From contig DEUO01000057.1 of assembly GCA_002362595.1 (NCBI GenBank), positions 1-38,466 on the forward strand: a stretch of 38,466 nucleotides of DNA. Direction: 5' to 3'. Origin of the DNA: Caryophanales bacterium UBA3260. GTDB lineage: Bacteria > Bacillota_I > Bacilli_A > RF39 > UBA660. Within the stretch, counting starts at the first letter, position 1. Each line of letters begins with the position of its first letter. The notes beneath the pieces were generated by a model, which saw nothing but the letters and a program-made list of their open reading frames with translations, was not told where the DNA came from and did not search any database. Below are positions 22,684 to 29,885 of this stretch, in pieces. The position numbers were made by a program, and so were the translations under genes.

Positions 22684-22875
22684 TTACAACATTACTCTTT
22701 TTTCATAAACACTTGCTTTTCTTTCTACTTTTATTTCTTTATAACCTAAATACTTTGCAATATTTTTTAATAAACAGAAATCATTTACATTAATTGGTTC
22801 TTTAATGGTCATTCTGCTATAGGCTATATCCTCTTCAATATCATATTTTTCTTTTAATTTTTCAAATACATCCAT
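22684..22875 (-). CDS. Small phage protein, unknown
   Basis: A 63-residue protein (MDVFEKLKEKYDIEEDIAYSRM...) with a TTAGGAG ribosome site. It has a helix-strand pattern and a basic end (KEIKVERKASVYEKRVM). It lies alone between a terminator-linked structured RNA and the late control region. Nothing in the sequence indicates its job; the short isolated unit suggests a regulator or anti-repressor type protein, but this is a guess. Confidence 0.6.
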   Translation of the reverse strand: MDVFEKLKEKYDIEEDIAYSRMTIKEPINVNDFCLLKNIAKYLGYKEIKVERKASVYEKRVML

Positions 22876-22890
22876 CTTTATTCTCCTAAC

Positions 22891-22917
22891 AAAAAAAAGA
22901 ACATTTCTGTTCTTTTT
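22891..22917 (-). terminator. Strong terminator after the RinA-type gene and structured RNA
   Basis: A 10-bp perfect stem (AAAAAGAACA with TGTTCTTTTT, loop GAAA) is followed by eight T on the minus strand. It ends transcription from the early operon or from the structured RNA just upstream, before the 22684-22875 gene. Confidence 0.85.
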
Positions 22918-23045
22918 CCAAAAATTAGTCGGATATGGTTACCGTTTAAAATGACATAGAATTTTATGATAACCTAAAGGCGTATCCCATGGCTTGATGA
23001 AAAGTGGTATTAGCATCAGTTACATTTTTCATAGTACTAATATAA
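22918..23045 (-). ncRNA. Candidate structured RNA ending at the terminator
   Basis: This non-coding stretch folds on the minus strand. TGATG pairs with CATCA near its start. GGATA and GGTTA then pair with TAACC and TATCC across an inner CATA/TATG hairpin. The strong terminator at 22891-22917 follows directly. An extended -10 (TGTTATATT, about 23035-23043) could start a transcript of roughly 120-150 nt. No known riboswitch is recognised. Confidence 0.35.
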
Positions 23046-23073
23046 CACATCAAAAACGAACAAAGCGAACAAA

Positions 23074-23517
23074 CTAAATATTTTTAAAAAATCTGTTGTA
23101 TTCCATTCTAATACTATCTGATGTAGCAGTTCCACCCATTTTTAAAGCTATCTTTATCCAGGACAATCCTTCTATATCTCTATACTCAATTATTCTTCTG
23201 ATTCGGCTCTCTGGTATTTTATTTATAAATAACTCAACTTCCGTTTTTATTTCTAACAGATCAAGTAACCTTTTTTCTAGAATATCGTTGTATTGTTCTA
23301 ATTTAGTAGCTACTTCGATATTTTTACCTAATAATTTTATTGAATGTTTTGTATAAGGAAACTGTCTAGACGAACCTTCAACAACATCTGTACATTTATT
23401 AATTCTGTTAGTTCTATTAATTTTAGATTCTAAGTCTTTAATCTCTTTATTTATATCAGTTAATTGTTTTAATTTATTTTTTAGTTGCATTTTTTCTTCT
23501 GTGCTCATCCTCTTCAT
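23074..23517 (-). CDS. RinA/DUF1492-type late transcription regulator
   Basis: About 147 residues from MKRMSTEEK; an ATG nine bases later is also possible, and the frame is open upstream to 23583. A coiled-coil N-terminus (QLKNKLKQLTDINKEIKDLESKI) and a C-terminal helix-turn-helix (about 105-145: RIRRIIEYRDIEGLSWIKIALKMGG, then SIRMEYNRFFK) match phage regulators of the DUF1492/RinA/ArpU group. These switch on the late (packaging and structural) operon. It is the last regular gene before the late control region, which is its usual position. It overlaps the 3' part of a 51-residue membrane ORF in another frame. Confidence 0.8.
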   Translation of the reverse strand: MKRMSTEEKMQLKNKLKQLTDINKEIKDLESKINRTNRINKCTDVVEGSSRQFPYTKHSIKLLGKNIEVATKLEQYNDILEKRLLDLLEIKTEVELFINKIPESRIRRIIEYRDIEGLSWIKIALKMGGTATSDSIRMEYNRFFKNI

Positions 23518-23629
23518 CACTCTTTCTGTGGAAATTCTCATATTTATTACATTCACTTGATATAAAGCAAGAGCAAATTGCAAATATACCTAAACTCACT
23601 ATTATTATAATTTCTAAAAGTATATCCAT
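23474..23629 (-). CDS. 51-residue single-pass membrane protein
   Basis: The ATG at 23629 is preceded by TAGGAT at suitable distance. The protein begins MDILLEIIIIVSLGIFAICS, one membrane helix followed by cysteines. It ends in a very charged tail (HRKSDEEDEHRRKNATKK). It overlaps the 5' end of the RinA-type gene in a different frame and starts a few bases after the lipoprotein stop. Small single-pass proteins are common in this part of phage early operons. Function unknown. Confidence 0.6.
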   Translation of the reverse strand: MDILLEIIIIVSLGIFAICSCFISSECNKYENFHRKSDEEDEHRRKNATKK

Positions 23630-23633
23630 AGAA

Positions 23634-24035
23634 TTATCCTACTTGTGTTTTGATTTCTACAGGTATTATTGCTTCTGGTCTAAATACAAATTCATAATCA
23701 TATCTTGATACATCGTTATATTCTAATTGCTCTACAACGTAAGTTGTTTCATTTGCAATATACAAGAAATGTTTTTGATATTTATCTTCACCAACTCTAC
23801 AGATTAACTCCAATTCATTGTTTCCATTCTCTAAGCCACCTTGTATCGAACAATTTCCTGTCACTTGGAATAAATACTCGTTTGTTCTTAGATTTATAAA
23901 TGTGACTCTCCTTTTTACCTTAAATTCATCGGCTTCACGGCTTAGATTGTATCCTACTGTATCTGCACTTGTACATCCTGTAAGTATTGCAATAATTGAT
24001 ATTATTAATACACTTATCTTTATTTTCTTATTCAT
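23634..24035 (-). CDS. Phage beta-sandwich lipoprotein
   Basis: A 133-residue protein with an N-terminal signal (KKIKISVLIISIIAI) and a lipobox LTGC, the cysteine at about residue 21. The mature part is beta-rich (VKRRVTFINLRTNEYLFQVTGNCSI, ELELICRVGEDKYQKHFLYI). It would be anchored on the outer face of the cytoplasmic membrane. Homologous lipoproteins recur in temperate Firmicutes phages. Superinfection exclusion is the role known for some phage lipoproteins, but I see no direct evidence for it here. Confidence 0.85.
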   Translation of the reverse strand: MNKKIKISVLIISIIAILTGCTSADTVGYNLSREADEFKVKRRVTFINLRTNEYLFQVTGNCSIQGGLENGNNELELICRVGEDKYQKHFLYIANETTYVVEQLEYNDVSRYDYEFVFRPEAIIPVEIKTQVG

Positions 24036-24052
24036 AATTGCTTATCTCCTTT

Positions 24053-24232
24053 TTAAAACAACTTATTTTCTTCTATTCTTTCATATAATTCTTTATTCTT
24101 ATTTTCCCTGGTATCAGAAACATATTGTTTTACTTTTGTTTCATTGTATTCCCATATATTTATTACTCTATATAACGAATAAAACGTTCCTATAACTATA
24201 CTCATAATTACTATAAAACTTCCTGCATCCAT
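24053..24232 (-). CDS. 59-residue membrane protein
   Basis: The ATG at 24230-24232 overlaps the preceding stop (TAATG) with GGAGATG just upstream. The product begins MDAGSFIVIMSIVIGTFYSLY, a membrane helix, followed by a charged helix (VKQYVSDTRENKNKELYERIEENKLF). Together with the lipoprotein and the 51-residue protein it forms a small cluster of membrane proteins. Function unknown. Confidence 0.65.
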   Translation of the reverse strand: MDAGSFIVIMSIVIGTFYSLYRVINIWEYNETKVKQYVSDTRENKNKELYERIEENKLF

Positions 24233-24489
24233 TATTTCATCTCCTTATCTTCTAAAATTGATAAATATTTATTGTGTATTTTAATTTCTTCAAATATTTG
24301 TGTGTTATTACCACCTACACAATTTTCAAGAAACCCTAGTTGTTTATGACTATATTTAATGGCATTACCATTTTTTTGTCGCAATTCTTTATTTTGCTCT
24401 ATCAATTCAATATTACTTTCATATAAAGTTTCTTCAAATTTATCTCCAAGTTCTTTCTTTAATTCTTCTATTGTTTTATATTCACTCAT
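24232..24489 (-). CDS. Coiled-coil phage protein, unknown
   Basis: An 85-residue helical protein (MSEYKTIEELKKELGDKFEETLYESNIELIEQNKELRQ...). The C-terminal half reads FLENCVGGNNTQIFEEIKIHNKYLSILED. It overlaps the ASCH gene upstream by 8 bases and the membrane protein downstream by one. No motif recognised. Confidence 0.65.
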   Translation of the reverse strand: MSEYKTIEELKKELGDKFEETLYESNIELIEQNKELRQKNGNAIKYSHKQLGFLENCVGGNNTQIFEEIKIHNKYLSILEDKEMK

Positions 24490-24781
24490 TTACTTTCACT
24501 TCCTCTACACTTAATATTTTTAATACATAGTATACATTACCTGGTATAGCACCCCATTCCTTTTTGCCATGTCCTTTATAAATGATACATTCACATCTTA
24601 AAGTAGGTTTATCTTTGCCATAACCATTTCTTAATAAAAGAGTGTCAGTGTGTGGTCTAGTATCTTCTATACTTTTCAAAAATCTACTATCGTAATATGG
24701 CTTTATTTCTCTATATTCCTCTTTCTTTTCTCCACTAAGGATAATATCAAACCATTTCTTTTTAATTGTTAGTGTTAACAT
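24482..24781 (-). CDS. ASCH-domain protein
   Basis: About 99 residues from MLTLTIKKKWF. The ATG at 24781 has AAAGGTGA 5 bases upstream; longer frames start inside the preceding gene. The pattern KKWFDIILSGEKKEEYREIKPYYDSRF is the typical phage ASCH opening, followed by a strand LRCECIIYKGHG and a YVLKILSVEEV end. ASCH domains are beta-barrels related to PUA and bind nucleic acids or modified nucleosides. Partner and substrate here are unknown. The gene start is embedded in the 3' end of the upstream gene. Confidence 0.85.
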   Translation of the reverse strand: MLTLTIKKKWFDIILSGEKKEEYREIKPYYDSRFLKSIEDTRPHTDTLLLRNGYGKDKPTLRCECIIYKGHGKKEWGAIPGNVYYVLKILSVEEVKVNE

Positions 24782-25037
24782 TACTATCACCTTTCGCTTG
24801 TTTTATATCAACAACTTTAATTCCAAAGAATAATTTATACATTAATTTTTGTAACCAATTAAAATGTTTAATATTATTTATTCTCATATTTCCTATAATT
24901 AATGTTGACTTGTATTTTTTAACATTTAATGTTTCTTTAAAATCAATTCTAATTAGTTCTTGTTCTTTTACATATAATTCTTGGTCTAAATCAAATTGTT
25001 CTGTTGTTATATCATGACACATACTATTCTCCATCAT
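24762..25037 (-). CDS. Small phage protein, unknown
   Basis: About 91 residues from the ATG at 25037 (AAAGGTGA ribosome site). It shows MCHDITTEQFDLDQELYVKEQE and a central basic segment (KKYKSTLIIGNMRINNI). It ends IKQAKGDSNVNTNN. The ending QAKGD is shared with the upstream gene product and encodes the ribosome site of the next gene. Function unknown. Confidence 0.6.
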   Translation of the reverse strand: MMENSMCHDITTEQFDLDQELYVKEQELIRIDFKETLNVKKYKSTLIIGNMRINNIKHFNWLQKLMYKLFFGIKVVDIKQAKGDSNVNTNN

Positions 25038-25659
25038 TATTATCACCTTTAGCTTGTTGTAGTTTTTCTAATATCTTTACAACATTAAATACAATATCAT
25101 CATTTTCTCTATTTAGTTTATCTAAGGGTTGACAATAAAAATTATATTGTCTTAATTCTTTAATACACTCATCAATAATTTTGGATTGTTGTTGGAGTTT
25201 GTTTTTAAGTTGATGATTTTCTTTATTCACTAATTCTTGATAAATTTTACTATTACCAGGTTTATTACTGATTCTAAACATTACTAAACTTCTGTCATTA
25301 AATGCTTCATATTCCCACTCATCAGTTAATAAATTGAATTGTTCTGAAATAAAAGGATCCTTTAAGACTTTAGTTATTTTATATCCATTTAAGTATTTAC
25401 CAACTAAACAGTTATAATCTTCTGCTGAAGATGTTTGTTCTTTCTTAGGTTCTACTTTATCAACAAATTCTTTTAAAGTCGTTATAACATCTTCTCGATT
25501 ACTATTACTAACGTATGTTACTGCTGATTTTTTCTCTCTATGAGGATATACCATTAATACAAATCCCCAATTTTCAGGAATTAATTGTTCACATATCACT
25601 CCTATATTTTGTATGTTTTCTTTTACTAATTCACTTAATTTATTATTATAATATATCAT
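25024..25659 (-). CDS. Phage early protein, unknown
   Basis: A 211-residue protein from a well-placed ATG (GGAGGTAATAGTTA). It begins MIYYNNKLSELVKENIQNIG and has a central strand-rich part (WGFVLMVYPHREKKSAVTYVS, KYLNGYKITKVLKDP). A coiled-coil C-terminus (NHQLKNKLQQQSKIIDECIKEL) ends QQAKGDNNDGE. It abuts the PcfJ gene. No known domain is recognised. Confidence 0.65.
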   Translation of the reverse strand: MIYYNNKLSELVKENIQNIGVICEQLIPENWGFVLMVYPHREKKSAVTYVSNSNREDVITTLKEFVDKVEPKKEQTSSAEDYNCLVGKYLNGYKITKVLKDPFISEQFNLLTDEWEYEAFNDRSLVMFRISNKPGNSKIYQELVNKENHQLKNKLQQQSKIIDECIKELRQYNFYCQPLDKLNRENDDIVFNVVKILEKLQQAKGDNNDGE

Positions 25660-27080
25660 TAACTATTACCTCCTAATATTTTTCTCTCCCACATATTCAA
25701 GAACTTATCTTGTTCTTTTGTGGTTCTTTCATTATTTTTTGTTCTTTTTTGAACGATTTTATTATTTCTTACTTCTACAGTTACTAATGATTTTCTTGGA
25801 TTATCTACTAATCTCATAAAGTAGATATCGCATTTGCCTTCTGCTATTCTTTCTGCATATGTTTTTACACAATTGTTTTGTTGTCTTGATTCATCAACAA
25901 GCTCACCAACTGAAGAAACTGGATATATTTTATACTTTTTACTATGAAATTCGTTTTTCTTTATTCGATTATATCTTTTATTAATAGAAACACTATTTTG
26001 CTTATCTTCTAATACTTCGATTAAATCAATAAGTTTATCATGTTCTACTAACATTTCTTTTGGATATTTTATTTTTTTATCCTTTAAGTTATACTGCAAC
26101 TTTTGACACATATCTAAATAGTCAAAATATTCTTCTATAACATCTGAGACACTTAAGACATATGTATAATCAATATTAAATTTCTTTAACAATTCATAAT
26201 CTTGAATATTAGATTCAGAAAGGCAATCAATTATTTTTATATTTTCATTTTTTACATAATCAAGTGCAGTTAATTGATCAAAATTCAAATTATGTTTTTT
26301 TATAAAATTTAAATGTTTTCTTATAGTATCATACATACTTTTAATGTTCGTTGCTGCATGATTAATAGAAACACTATCTAAAGCCAAATTATATAACTTC
26401 ATTTTGACTAAAAGTTCAAAACTATTATTATAATTTTTTAATATATCTACCAAGCAAACATAGTCTTGATTTTTTTTAGCAAACTCCCATATTTGCGAAT
26501 ATTGCCATTTTGATTCTTTTAACACTCTTTTTAAATTGTAAGGAAACACTTTATAATAATCTCCCATTTGATGGTAATATGATTGGTTTACTTTCCAATT
26601 GTTATCCAAAAAACATTTATGAGATATATGTTTGCCACTTGTTGTACATACTATATTTTTGTTATAAATTTCGTATTCTAAAGATAAATGTTCATTATAA
26701 ATTTGTCTACAATATTCACAAACATGACTATTATATTCCCCGTCTTGATACCAAGTTTCTATGTCAAATGCTCTTATAATCCAATATTCTTTATATCTAT
26801 TTAAAATACAAAATTCATCTCTTTGTCTTAATTTTTTCAATCGATTAGATCTTACTAATAATTCTTTTTTACAATTGGGACAATTGTATCGTTCATTTAT
26901 ACTTACTTCCGTTGAATTAAAAATATGGCCACAATTATCACAATAGCAATTATTTTTATTCTTTTTTATCAATCGATGACTAATTTCTATTTGATTAACA
27001 TATTGATTAAATTTACCAGGTAATTTTAAATATCTATCTAAATTTTTAAACAATTCTCTTGATTTTTTCTTTATATACAT
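25659..27080 (-). CDS. PcfJ-like protein
   Basis: A 473-residue protein. Zinc-binding cysteine pairs occur at C47/C50 with C67/C70 (CDNCGHIF...CPNCKKEL), and a further CxxC lies at 121-124. The C-terminal part carries the PcfJ signature (about 385-455: YPVSSVGELVDESRQQNNCV, CDIYFMRLVDNPRKSLVTVEV, QKRTKNNERTTKEQDKFL). PcfJ proteins are common in plasmids, conjugative elements and phages of Firmicutes. Their function is not established, but the zinc ribbon suggests nucleic acid contact. The gene lies 9 bases after the PcfK-like gene, the usual pairing. Confidence 0.88.
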   Translation of the reverse strand: MYIKKKSRELFKNLDRYLKLPGKFNQYVNQIEISHRLIKKNKNNCYCDNCGHIFNSTEVSINERYNCPNCKKELLVRSNRLKKLRQRDEFCILNRYKEYWIIRAFDIETWYQDGEYNSHVCEYCRQIYNEHLSLEYEIYNKNIVCTTSGKHISHKCFLDNNWKVNQSYYHQMGDYYKVFPYNLKRVLKESKWQYSQIWEFAKKNQDYVCLVDILKNYNNSFELLVKMKLYNLALDSVSINHAATNIKSMYDTIRKHLNFIKKHNLNFDQLTALDYVKNENIKIIDCLSESNIQDYELLKKFNIDYTYVLSVSDVIEEYFDYLDMCQKLQYNLKDKKIKYPKEMLVEHDKLIDLIEVLEDKQNSVSINKRYNRIKKNEFHSKKYKIYPVSSVGELVDESRQQNNCVKTYAERIAEGKCDIYFMRLVDNPRKSLVTVEVRNNKIVQKRTKNNERTTKEQDKFLNMWERKILGGNS

Positions 27081-27089
27081 AATTCATCA

Positions 27090-27566
27090 CTAAAATAAAC
27101 TTAATTGTCCTTCTGGAACCCATTCCTTTTTCTTAGGAACTTCTTTTTGTTCCTTAGATTCAATTTCTTCTTTTAATTTTTGAATTTCAGGATCTACTTT
27201 ATTCTTCTGTTCTTTTCTAAGTTTTGCTTGTTCTTTATTATGAAGTTTTATTTCTTCAAGTTCTTGTTCAAGTTCTTCTTTAGATTTTATACCTAAATCT
27301 TTATTGGATTCGTCCCAGTAATGAATAGCCCAGCCGAATACTTTATCATTGCTTATAAAATGTCCCTCAAAACCAACTTTATGTTTTTTTAACAGCTCAT
27401 CTCTAGCTGTATTATTTATAAATTCACACATCTGCTTTAACGATTTTTCTTCATTTAGGTACTTTTCATTCATATCTTCTCTGGAAATTAAATAGTTTAC
27501 TATTTCTAACAAATCATCATCTTCTACTTCAGCAGCTAATACTTTAATTCTTTCTATACCATCCAT
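27090..27566 (-). CDS. PcfK-like protein with C-terminal clamp-binding motif
   Basis: A 158-residue protein with a good ribosome site (AAAGGAG). The PcfK-like region (about 40-105) includes CEFINNTARDELLKKHKVGF, GHFISNDKVFGWAIHYWDES and NKDLGIKSKEELEQELEEI. The rest is a charged helix with K/E repeats. The last residues, EGQLSLF, match the bacterial sliding-clamp binding consensus QLxLF. That suggests docking on the DnaN clamp at replication forks. It pairs with the downstream PcfJ gene. Confidence 0.85.
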   Translation of the reverse strand: MDGIERIKVLAAEVEDDDLLEIVNYLISREDMNEKYLNEEKSLKQMCEFINNTARDELLKKHKVGFEGHFISNDKVFGWAIHYWDESNKDLGIKSKEELEQELEEIKLHNKEQAKLRKEQKNKVDPEIQKLKEEIESKEQKEVPKKKEWVPEGQLSLF

Positions 27567-27605
27567 AACTTCTTCACTCCTTTTTCTAAATTAACCAAAA
27601 CTTGC

Positions 27606-27791
27606 CTAAATTTTTAACTTTTCCAAAATATATCTTTTTTCTGTTAAACTGAAATGTATATTTTTATTAATATTATCTTTTATTGAATTTAAAGTTTTTT
27701 CATCTTTATTAAATTTAGCTTTAAATACTTGACGTTTATAAATTGGTATTCAAAATTCAACCCAATATTCAAAATATGTTTTATTATTCAT
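27606..27791 (-). pseudogene. Small phage gene interrupted by an in-frame TGA
   Basis: From the ATG at 27789-27791 the frame reads MNNKTYFEYWVEF and then TGA (27750-27752). It continues without further stops for 47 codons (IPIYKRQVFKAKFNKDEKT...) to TAG at 27606. Composition is continuous on both sides, so this looks like one 61-residue protein with a nonsense mutation, probably in a tryptophan codon. TGA acts as a normal stop elsewhere in the window, which argues against a changed code. Confidence 0.55.
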
Positions 27792-28137
27792 AATAATCTG
27801 CTCCTCTATTTCTTAAATCTTCACTGCATTGTCTGTATACAACTCTGCAGAAATCATGAATTGTCATTAGTACTCTATATCTGTGATAAGCCCAGTTTTG
27901 TAAATCACTTTTTGTATAGCCAATTTCACGATATTTCTTTGTTAATTCAAATGATATTTCATTCCATCTGTCTGCTTGTAAAATTGCTATTTTAGCTAAC
28001 GTATAGGCTGTATCAATATCTTCTGATGTAAGTGACTCATAATTATCTAAAATTGTTTGATAAAGCTCTAAATCGTCTTTATACAAGATATTTAAAGCTT
28101 TATCTGAATTTATATTACTCATACTCTTCATACTCAC
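27784..28137 (-). CDS. Phage early protein, unknown
   Basis: Up to 117 residues; the start may be one of the internal ATGs (MKSMSNI or MSNINSD). It is largely helical (LELYQTILDNYESLTSEDIDTAY...ILQADRWNEISFELTKKYREIGYTKSDL) and ends with basic and aromatic residues. The 5' end overlaps the MBL gene by 23 bases, and the stop overlaps the start of the interrupted ORF downstream. Function unknown. Confidence 0.7.
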   Translation of the reverse strand: MSMKSMSNINSDKALNILYKDDLELYQTILDNYESLTSEDIDTAYTLAKIAILQADRWNEISFELTKKYREIGYTKSDLQNWAYHRYRVLMTIHDFCRVVYRQCSEDLRNRGADYYE

Positions 28138-28945
28138 TTATTTGCTTGTAATTATCATTAACGTTTTGTTTGAAGTCTTTTAATTCTTCTATTTTCTGGT
28201 AATAAGCATCTATTAATTCTTCAATACAAGCATATATTCCATCATCGTCAAGTTTAAATGACGTTAGTGTAATATCACTAGCCTTTTCTAAAAGTGGTCT
28301 TAAGATTTCAAATCTTCTAGCTAATGGTTTTTCTTTATGACGATGCATAAACTCATAGACAGACGTTTCATTCATATTATCTAGAAGCCATTTGATAGTA
28401 TCTTCTTTAGACATGTGAGTATTCCTTACTCTATTTTCGTATTCCGAAGATATAGCATAACTATGTAACATTTCGTCACTTTCGTAATTAGCTTCTATTA
28501 AATAAACGTCATAATTCTTAGCTTCAATATGATTTAGCGATTTTGTATCTGTAGCATAGATTAAACTTTTGTCATTCACAAATATTCTATAGCCACATTG
28601 TGGTACATCATGGAATAATTCAAATGCGTTTATTTTAAATTTTTTATAATTGTACTCAACATTTAGAATATATACATCTATTCTATTTTCGGGTATTCCT
28701 AAAGCTAGTAAATCATTTAATAACCATTCACAGCACCCAAACCTCAATCCTGGTCTTAATTCAGATAATTTTTTTATAGTTGCTGGATTAAAGTGGTCTG
28801 AATGAAAATGAGTTAATAGAACTAACTCTATATTCATCCAGTATTGTTGAAGTTTCTTAAATGGAACTCCACAGTCTACTAGAATCACATCATTAACAAT
28901 TACTGCGTTACCATCACTTCCAGAATTGACAATGTTATATTTCAT
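28115..28945 (-). CDS. MBL-fold metallo-hydrolase next to RecT
   Basis: A 276-residue protein with the metallo-beta-lactamase fold signature THFHSDH (45-51) after ILVDCGVPFKKL, a GYRIFVNDKSLIYATDT strand (metal-ligand D) and HMSKEDTIKWLLDN near the C-terminal part. MBL proteins at this place in Firmicutes phages accompany RecT and are thought to act on DNA or nucleotides. Substrate unknown. The final part is an acidic helix. It overlaps the RecT gene by 11 bases, so the two are translated together. Confidence 0.88.
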   Translation of the reverse strand: MKYNIVNSGSDGNAVIVNDVILVDCGVPFKKLQQYWMNIELVLLTHFHSDHFNPATIKKLSELRPGLRFGCCEWLLNDLLALGIPENRIDVYILNVEYNYKKFKINAFELFHDVPQCGYRIFVNDKSLIYATDTKSLNHIEAKNYDVYLIEANYESDEMLHSYAISSEYENRVRNTHMSKEDTIKWLLDNMNETSVYEFMHRHKEKPLARRFEILRPLLEKASDITLTSFKLDDDGIYACIEELIDAYYQKIEELKDFKQNVNDNYKQISEYEEYE

Positions 28946-29885
28946 TTATATTCACTTTCCTGACTTTTTGAGTTTCTACTGGTACTTCTTCAGTTACAGG
29001 CTCTTCTACTTTTTCTGCAGGTGTTGAAACAATTTCGTTTATTTCAGCTTCTTGAATTCCATTAGGATTATCAACATATTCATACTTCCCGTATTCATTT
29101 TGAACACTCATATCAGCTTCAAAAGCTGTTTGCATTTCAACACTCATAATTCCCCATTTTGAAATTAATTGTCTTATCATAGTCTTCATAGCCATACCAT
29201 CGAAATCTTTATACCAGAAGCTACTATATTTCCACATGTCTTTTTCAGGTATTTTTCCATTCAGTAACTTAAAATATGAATCTGCACTAAATGCAGAGCT
29301 GTAAGTATCTGCATGTATTAGCATTTTTTCTTTATTCCAGTAAATACATTTTCTAAACCCGTTAATTAATTCAAACATTGCTATGTATCCAATTGTTGAG
29401 GCATTTTTTCTTTTGTTGTAATCTTGGATTATTTCAACTTCGTATATTTCGTTAAAATCATCACATTTTACTAATTCTCCTGATTTTAACGCTAAAACAT
29501 TGATTCTCTTATATTGACCAGAGCGAATAGCTAATTGAATATAGCCTTTATAGCCTAATTGAAATTGAGCTTTTTTATATTCTGAGTTTTTATCATTAAA
29601 TGGTACGATATGATAATAGCCTAATTGAGGACTTGGGGGTAAATCAAGAGATTCTCCTAACAACGCAGCTGTAAAAATAGAATTATTATCACATTCTTGT
29701 AATTTTGGATTATTTGTAACCGCAGAAACTATAGCAGTAACAAATCTTTGTCCTCTTTCTCCTCCAACTATTTGATTAATTTTATTTTTTACAACATTTT
29801 CATTCATGAATTGTCCAAAAGACATAGAATTAACTTTATTTTCAGTCTTTTTTATCAAAGCATTTTTATTATTCAATTGATTCAT
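28935..29885 (-). CDS. recT: RecT-type single-strand annealing protein
   Basis: A 316-residue RecT family protein: RFVTAIVSAVTNNPKLQECD, SIFTAALLGESLDLPPSPQLGYYHIVPF, QFQLGYKGYIQLAIRSGQYKRI and WYKDFDGMAMKTMIRQLISKWG. It anneals complementary single strands during phage recombination and replication. A RecE/YqaJ exonuclease is not visible; the MBL and DUF1351 neighbours are the usual companions in such phages. The C-terminus is a proline/valine/glutamate-rich tail (VSTPAEKVEEPVTEEVPVE). It overlaps the DUF1351 gene by 17 bases. Confidence 0.95.
   Translation of the reverse strand: MNQLNNKNALIKKTENKVNSMSFGQFMNENVVKNKINQIVGGERGQRFVTAIVSAVTNNPKLQECDNNSIFTAALLGESLDLPPSPQLGYYHIVPFNDKNSEYKKAQFQLGYKGYIQLAIRSGQYKRINVLALKSGELVKCDDFNEIYEVEIIQDYNKRKNASTIGYIAMFELINGFRKCIYWNKEKMLIHADTYSSAFSADSYFKLLNGKIPEKDMWKYSSFWYKDFDGMAMKTMIRQLISKWGIMSVEMQTAFEADMSVQNEYGKYEYVDNPNGIQEAEINEIVSTPAEKVEEPVTEEVPVETQKVRKVNINEI

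Noticed and set aside
27606..27791. Genome-wide TGA=Trp code (code 4)
   Set aside because: TGA ends the distal-tail-type gene at 9180 and the helicase-loader gene at 31759, where reading through would run into the next gene; Trp elsewhere is TGG.
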